Positions 59,959 to 64,000 of a stretch of 64,000 bases of DNA are shown here, piece after piece. The position numbers and the translations under genes are program-made. The DNA is taken from contig CALOAN010000053.1 of NCBI GenBank assembly GCA_942491345.1, positions 186,001 to 250,000 on the forward strand, written 5' to 3'. The DNA comes from JAHEEL01 sp942491345. GTDB lineage: Bacteria > Actinomycetota > Acidimicrobiia > Spongiisociales > UBA5794. Numbering within the stretch: position 1 is the stretch's first letter; each line of letters starts with the position of its first letter. Below the pieces are notes generated by a model, which was given only the letters and a program-made list of their open reading frames with translations, did not search any database and was not told the DNA's origin.

Positions 59959-61782
59959 TCAGTCGGCCACGAAGATAGTGTCGTGATGCGCGATGGGCTT
60001 GCCGATTCGGCCCAAGCCAACAACCTCATCATGCGCTGAGAGATCGCGCTCCTCGGTGAAGGCGACGACACCGTCGCTTGTGCGAACGACGATGGCGAGA
60101 CTCTCGAGCGCGACGGCCGCCGGTTCGACGGGCCGGCCTTCGGAAAGCACCTTCTCGGGCGACGCCACGGTGTACACGACCTCCGCCACACCGCCCCGCT
60201 CGATGTCGGTGTCCCATGCGGCGAGATCGGTTGTCCTTCCGAACATGAGCGTCGCCCCGATCTCGTCGAGCATCTCGTGCATCCCGTTCGTGGTGTGCGG
60301 CGGCATTGCAACGACGATCTCCGGCACGCCGAATCGGTCGGCGGCAATCCGCGCCGCCAGGAGATTGACCTCACCGTTGGGAGTGATTGCAAGCAGCGCC
60401 TTCGCAGACGCAGCCCCCGCCTCATCAAGCACGTCGACGTCGAGCGCGTTGCCCTTCACCACCTCGAGGCCGATTCGTCCGGCGTCCCGGCAGTGATCGG
60501 CATTGCTGTCGACGAGCATGACCGAATCGGACTCGAGACGCCGAGCGACCTCGCGGGCTGTCGGGCCGGCACCCACGACAACGATCCCCTCCCGTTCGTC
60601 GGCGACGAGCTCCCCTCGTCGCTTGAGGTGCTCAACAGCAGCCGTGAGGAGGATCGGGACCGTGGCGGTGGTGGCAATCGCCATGAACACGAGGATCGAG
60701 AAGACGGTTGCGTCGATGAGCCCGGCTGCCAGAGCGAGCTCTGCCACGATGATCTCGACGGCACCGCGCCCGTTCATTCCGGCGCCGACCGCGAGCCCCT
60801 CCCTGAAGCCATACCCGGTCGGCAGATAGAACACCGCCGTACCCAAGATCTTGCCGGCGGTCGCGAGCACGATCACGAGGACGAGAAGGACCGGCGACTC
60901 GCGGAAAACGTCGAACGAAACATTGAAGCCTGCAGTCACGAAGAACACCGGTGCGAGGAGACCGACCGACATGCCCCTCATCCGTCGCTCAACGGAGCCG
61001 AGGTGGTTGTGTGGAAGGACTCCCTCACGGATGTAGAGGCCGGCCAGGAATGCTCCAAGAATCGCATGAAGACCCGCGGCGTCGGCAGCCGCGGCGAACG
61101 CGAGGCCGGCGAGCACAGTCACGAACGTCACTGCGGAGGCATCAGCGTTTTTGGCGGCGAGCCTCATGCCAATGATGGGGAACAAACGCGTGCCGATGAT
61201 CCAGGTACCGAGGAGGAATGCGGCTGCTTTGAGGACAGTGAGAGCGATCCCGCCAACAGCGAGTGTTCCCGTCGCAGCGAGGCCGAGGACGGCAGCGAAG
61301 ACAATCAAGGCTGCGATATCGGAGAACAGGGCACCTGCCATCAGGACGTGTGCGATGCGGGTGTGCAGGATGCCCAGGTCGACGAGAATCCTCGACTTCG
61401 TTGCGAGCGAGGTAACACCCATAGCCACTCCAACGAAGATCGCGGCAATGGGGTCGTTGTTCACAACCATCATCAGCCCGAACCCCAGCGTCGCTGGAAC
61501 CACGAATCCGCCGACGGCAGCGAGGGCTCCCGCCTTCGATGCATTGCCAATGTCGCGAGGGTCCAGGTGAAGGCCGATGTACAGCATCAGCAGGACGACA
61601 CCCAGTTTTCCGACCACCATGAGGGCGTCGTCTGATTCGAGAAGCCCGAGCAGCGGCGGTCCGAGGATGATGCCCGCCGTGAGTTCGCCCAGAATCGCCG
61701 GATAACCGAACCGCTGGGCCAGACGGCCACCTGCGAGCGCGGCAACAAGAACCAGGAGCAGGTTCATCACATCAAGGCTCAC
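59959..61782 (-). CDS. CPA2 cation/proton antiporter with TrkA-N and TrkA-C domains
   Basis: 607 residues. The membrane domain (residues ~5-385) has YPAILGELTAGIILGPPLLGLL, GVAMGVTSLATKSRILVDLG, ALFSDIAALIVFAAV and AVGAGMNGRGAVEIIVAELAL. The TrkA-N Rossmann domain starts GIVVVGAGPTAREVARRLES. A TrkA-C-like domain near the end (VASPEKVLSEGRPVEPAAVAL) suggests nucleotide and ligand control. GTG start with AAGGGG upstream, 34 nt after the predicted transcription start of a consensus promoter (TTGACG-N17-TACGAT). First gene of the antiporter-Mrp unit. Confidence 0.92.
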   Translation of the reverse strand: MSLDVMNLLLVLVAALAGGRLAQRFGYPAILGELTAGIILGPPLLGLLESDDALMVVGKLGVVLLMLYIGLHLDPRDIGNASKAGALAAVGGFVVPATLGFGLMMVVNNDPIAAIFVGVAMGVTSLATKSRILVDLGILHTRIAHVLMAGALFSDIAALIVFAAVLGLAATGTLAVGGIALTVLKAAAFLLGTWIIGTRLFPIIGMRLAAKNADASAVTFVTVLAGLAFAAAADAAGLHAILGAFLAGLYIREGVLPHNHLGSVERRMRGMSVGLLAPVFFVTAGFNVSFDVFRESPVLLVLVIVLATAGKILGTAVFYLPTGYGFREGLAVGAGMNGRGAVEIIVAELALAAGLIDATVFSILVFMAIATTATVPILLTAAVEHLKRRGELVADEREGIVVVGAGPTAREVARRLESDSVMLVDSNADHCRDAGRIGLEVVKGNALDVDVLDEAGAASAKALLAITPNGEVNLLAARIAADRFGVPEIVVAMPPHTTNGMHEMLDEIGATLMFGRTTDLAAWDTDIERGGVAEVVYTVASPEKVLSEGRPVEPAAVALESLAIVVRTSDGVVAFTEERDLSAHDEVVGLGRIGKPIAHHDTIFVAD

Positions 61783-61891
61783 GTCGACCCCTTGTTCCGT
61801 TTATACGAAAACTTTTGCGTGAATCGTATCGCATGTGTATTGTTACGTCAATGAATTCATGTATCCCATCTCATGCATTAGGAGTCACACG
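61783..61891. promoter_or_regulatory. divergent promoter region of the antiporter operon and regulator 1
   Basis: Minus strand: TTGACG (61846-61851)-N17-TACGAT (61823-61828), start near 61816, for the antiporter operon. Plus strand: TTGCGT (61815-61820)-N17-TATTGT (61838-61843), start near 61850, for the regulator-USP pair. ATACGA (61803-61808) and TCGTAT (61824-61829) form an inverted repeat at the antiporter -10. The two promoters interlock, so one bound protein could affect both. Confidence 0.65.
61844..61861. promoter_or_regulatory. shared 18-bp motif, copy 1 (candidate operator)
   Basis: TACGTCAATGAATTCATG; centre ATGAATTCAT is a perfect palindrome. It covers the antiporter -35 box and the predicted start site of the regulator promoter. 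Fifteen of 18 bases match the copy at 54254-54271. Confidence 0.6.
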
Positions 61892-62206
61892 ATGAGCGAA
61901 CCGAGCAAGCGGCATGCCTGGGCACTGCTCACCAACCACGGGCACGTGTTGATGAGCATCGCCGACGAGCCGGAGATCAGGATCCGAGAGATTGCGGCAC
62001 GCACGGGCATCACCGAACGAGCGGCACAACGGATTATCGGCGACCTCGAGGCGGCGGGATTCGTATCTCACATCCGGGTGGGCCGGAGGAACCGCTACGA
62101 GGTCGATGTCGAGTGCAAATCGGCACACCCCCTCGAGCGCCACCTGGATGTCGACTCGCTGAGCGAGCGAAACTCCGAGCCTTCTCAGGCGGGAGGCATA
62201 CGGTGA
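61892..62206 (+). CDS. winged-helix regulator of the antiporter island (paralogue 1)
   Basis: 104 residues from MSEPSKRHAWALLTNHGHVLMSIAD, with AGGAG 7 nt before the ATG. The winged helix PEIRIREIAARTGITERAAQRIIGDLEAAGFVSHIRVGRRNRYEV is like that of the 53956 product, including the VGRRN wing. No ligand domain. Overlaps the universal stress gene by 4 bp (GTGA), so they are cotranscribed, divergent from the antiporter operon. An upstream in-frame ATG at 61835 lies inside the promoter and is not favoured. Confidence 0.88.
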   Translation: MSEPSKRHAWALLTNHGHVLMSIADEPEIRIREIAARTGITERAAQRIIGDLEAAGFVSHIRVGRRNRYEVDVECKSAHPLERHLDVDSLSERNSEPSQAGGIR

Positions 62207-63159
62207 AGCGCTTCAGGAACATCCTGGTGGTGGCGAGCGACGATTCGCGCTTTTCGCTTCTGCTTGAACGCGCGCTCGACCTTGCCCGACGCAACGAAGG
62301 GACGATCACGGTGATCGGTGTCGTAGATTCCGAGCGCACGCAGCGCCGTGTCGCGAGTGACAGCGGCGAGGTGTTCGACGTCGGGAGCTTCCTCGTTGAT
62401 GCAAAGCGCGAGGAGCTCGAGGAAGCAACCATGGTCGCTACCGCAGTCCCCTCAGCCGGAGGATCGGTTCCAGTTGACGTGGTCGTGGCCACTGGACGTG
62501 ACTTCGTAGAAGTGATACGCAGAGTCGAGCACGCCGGTCACGATCTCGTCATGGTCGGGAGCTCGGCCGGATCCCGATTCCCCGTGCTCGCCGGTTCCTC
62601 CCTCGCAATGCACCTCCTCAGGAAGTGCCCGGTGCCCGTGTGGGTCGATGCCGCCAGCGAGCTCACAAGTCCCGACGTAGCGGTAGCGGTTGGACCTTTC
62701 GACGACGGAATCAGTGGTGACTCGCTTGCCGTGACGCTGCTCGAGATCGCCACTTCATTGGCCGCACGCCGCGGCGGCGCGCTGCATGTGATCCACGCAT
62801 GGAGGCTCGAAGGTGAATCGCTGCTGCGGAGCGGCCGGATGGGGCCTCCGGCGGCTCAGATCGACGCCATGGTCGCCGAGGAATACCAGATCGCACAGAT
62901 GGGCCTCAAGCGCCTCCTCGAGTTCACCCCCGACTTCGACGTTCCGATGGAGCTTCACGTGGACAAGGGAGAGCCCGCCGACGTCATTCAGGGCGTCCTC
63001 GAGTTGCACAGGCCGGGTGTCGTCGTCATGGGTACGCTGGCTCGCGCAGGCCTCAAAGGTGTCTTCATGGGCAACACAGCGGAGCGCGTTCTCGGCACAA
63101 TCGACGGGTCCGTATTGGCGGTGAAACCACGAGGATTCGAGACGCCGGTGGCGGTGTAG
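62203..63159 (+). CDS. tandem universal stress protein
   Basis: 318 residues with two UspA domains. The first starts KRFRNILVVASDDSRFSLLLERALDLARRN and ends VMVGSSAGSRFPVLAGSSLAMHLLRKCPVPVWV. The second ends VVMGTLARAGLKGVFMGNTAERVLGTIDGSVLAVKP, with the G-x2-G-x9-G(S/T) ATP-binding pattern. GGGAGG lies 6 nt before the GTG. Cotranscribed with regulator 1; may respond to the same ionic or energy stress as the antiporters. Confidence 0.92.
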   Translation: MKRFRNILVVASDDSRFSLLLERALDLARRNEGTITVIGVVDSERTQRRVASDSGEVFDVGSFLVDAKREELEEATMVATAVPSAGGSVPVDVVVATGRDFVEVIRRVEHAGHDLVMVGSSAGSRFPVLAGSSLAMHLLRKCPVPVWVDAASELTSPDVAVAVGPFDDGISGDSLAVTLLEIATSLAARRGGALHVIHAWRLEGESLLRSGRMGPPAAQIDAMVAEEYQIAQMGLKRLLEFTPDFDVPMELHVDKGEPADVIQGVLELHRPGVVVMGTLARAGLKGVFMGNTAERVLGTIDGSVLAVKPRGFETPVAV

Positions 63160-63331
63160 CGGTTTCGATGCCGGGTGCTCAGTTGGCAGCGAAATAGCTG
63201 AGGTCTTCGTCTCCGCTACCGAAGGTCGGGCGACTCGGCCGAACGGAAGTCTGGTCGCAACGGTGGCCGCTGGGAGCCGGCACACGACGATGAGGCCAAC
63301 CGCCGACTCTCGGTCGGCGCGGCTCGTGTCC

Positions 63332-63344
63332 TATTGTTCGCGCC
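63332..63344 (+). promoter_or_regulatory. leaderless-type -10 of the DUF1295 gene
   Basis: TATTGT (63332-63337), then 7 nt, then the GTG at 63345. No ribosome site. The rest of the 185-bp spacer from 63160 shows nothing else notable. Confidence 0.45.
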
Positions 63345-64000
63345 GTGACTACCCAGAGGCGCAACTCCATCATCGGGATCACAGCCGCTCTGCTGATCGG
63401 CGCGTTCGTTGCATGGGCCGGGAGCGACGGGAGCAGAGAGGTTGGAGGAATCGCGGTGTTCGCCTTGGGTGCACTCCTCGCGTACGCCATAAATTGGCTG
63501 GTGTTCATACCTTCCAACCGAGCAAAGACCGAGCACTACTTCGACCTCACCGGAAGCGTGACCTACCTCTCGGTGACCGTCGTTGCGCTCCTACTCAGCG
63601 ACGACCTCGACGCTCGGGCCGTGATCGTGGCAGCGATGGTCGCGGTCTGGGCATTGAGGCTCGGCTCGTTCCTCTTCCGCCGCGTGCGTCGAGACGGCCG
63701 CGACGGCCGCTTCGACGAGATCAAGATCGATCCCCTCCGGTTCTTCATGACATGGACGTTGCAGGGCTTGTGGGTGCTCCTCACGATTGCGTGTGCCCTG
63801 GCAATCATCACGAGCATCGAACGCCGCTCAATCGGCTGGCTCGCTGTCGTCGGAATCGCCATCTGGATTGCCGGCTTCGCAATCGAAGTGATGGCCGACC
63901 AGCAGAAATCTGTGTTCAAACGTGATCCGGCGAACGAGGGCAAGTTCATCTCGACCGGCCTTTGGGCCTGGTCTCGGCACCCCAACTACTTCGGCGAGAT
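63345..64000 (+). CDS. DUF1295 / steroid 5-alpha-reductase-like membrane protein (runs off the window)
   Basis: 218 residues present, from MTTQRRNSIIGITAALLIGAF. Six or more TM helices, then the signature LRFFMTWTLQGLWVLLTIACA, MADQQKSVFKRDPANEGKF and the C-terminal WAWSRHPNYFGE, the family hallmark (LWxxSRHPNYFGE). Related to steroid 5-alpha reductases and isoprenylcysteine methyltransferases; substrate unknown. GTG start, with TATTGT 7 nt before it. Confidence 0.9.
   Translation, partial: MTTQRRNSIIGITAALLIGAFVAWAGSDGSREVGGIAVFALGALLAYAINWLVFIPSNRAKTEHYFDLTGSVTYLSVTVVALLLSDDLDARAVIVAAMVAVWALRLGSFLFRRVRRDGRDGRFDEIKIDPLRFFMTWTLQGLWVLLTIACALAIITSIERRSIGWLAVVGIAIWIAGFAIEVMADQQKSVFKRDPANEGKFISTGLWAWSRHPNYFGE

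Noticed and set aside
1..64000. tRNA, rRNA, integrase, transposase or phage genes
   Set aside because: None were seen on reading both strands; no cloverleaf-like conserved blocks or recombinase motifs were found, though a covariance-model scan could not be run.

Overview
The window is high-GC bacterial DNA with the gene content and order of an actinobacterium (Actinomycetota). It carries mycothiol synthase, a phosphatidylinositol-mannoside-type cluster (pgsA, acyltransferase, PimA-like), pdxS/pdxT, a GC-rich codon bias and many leaderless-looking promoters. From memory, the order alaS, aspS, hisS, metallo-hydrolase, relA, secF, secD, ruvB, ruvA, ruvC, yebC, pdxT, pdxS, pimA, patA, pgsA, thrS follows the thrS to alaS stretch of Mycobacterium. 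The lack of mycolate-type neighbours and the low identity to textbook actinobacteria suggest a deep branch such as Acidimicrobiia. That placement is inference only.

Region 1 (1-20770, all minus strand) is a housekeeping block: tRNA synthetases (alaS partial, aspS, hisS), rarA, a glyoxalase-II-like hydrolase, relA/spoT, yajC-secD-secF, tgt-queA (queuosine), ruvABC, yebC, pdxST and the pgsA-acyltransferase-pimA lipid cluster. Most neighbours overlap by 1-20 bp, which implies long operons. The acyltransferase carries an apparent single-base frameshift.

Region 2 (20771-34160) holds citrate synthase, an RND/MMPL exporter, thrS, an APH-like phosphotransferase without a normal start codon, mshD divergent from a patatin-like phospholipase, and a tyrosine phenol-lyase plus methionine-gamma-lyase-like operon facing an AsnC/Lrp regulator.

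Region 3 (34160-53340) is accessory. It holds a dicarboxylate transporter/histidine kinase/receiver operon, a CNNM/CorC protein, a DUF255 thioredoxin-domain protein, an EamA transporter, a SIMPL lipoprotein, a ModE-like regulator with a tungstate ABC transporter (tupABC), a DUF2236 protein, a siderophore-interacting flavoprotein, a Kef-type antiporter and several small proteins.

Region 4 (53723-63159) is the most striking part. A CPA2 cation/proton antiporter and a complete Mrp Na+/H+ antiporter operon, with an unusual MnhG-MnhE fusion, form one apparent transcription unit. It is bracketed by two paralogous winged-helix regulators, one of them cotranscribed with a tandem universal stress protein. 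A near-identical 18-bp sequence lies upstream of both regulator genes. At the divergent promoter it covers the -35 box of the antiporter promoter and the predicted start point of the regulator promoter. I read this as a self-regulated ion/pH homeostasis island. The window ends inside a DUF1295 membrane enzyme.

Two genome-wide habits show. Seven genes have a TAnnnT -10 hexamer ending exactly 6 nt before the start codon, and an eighth has 7 nt, as expected for leaderless mRNAs. Three intergenic spaces carry a GAGAC/ACGAGA-unit inverted repeat, and two of these supply the stop codon of the adjoining gene. I saw no tRNA, rRNA, CRISPR, IS element or replication origin.
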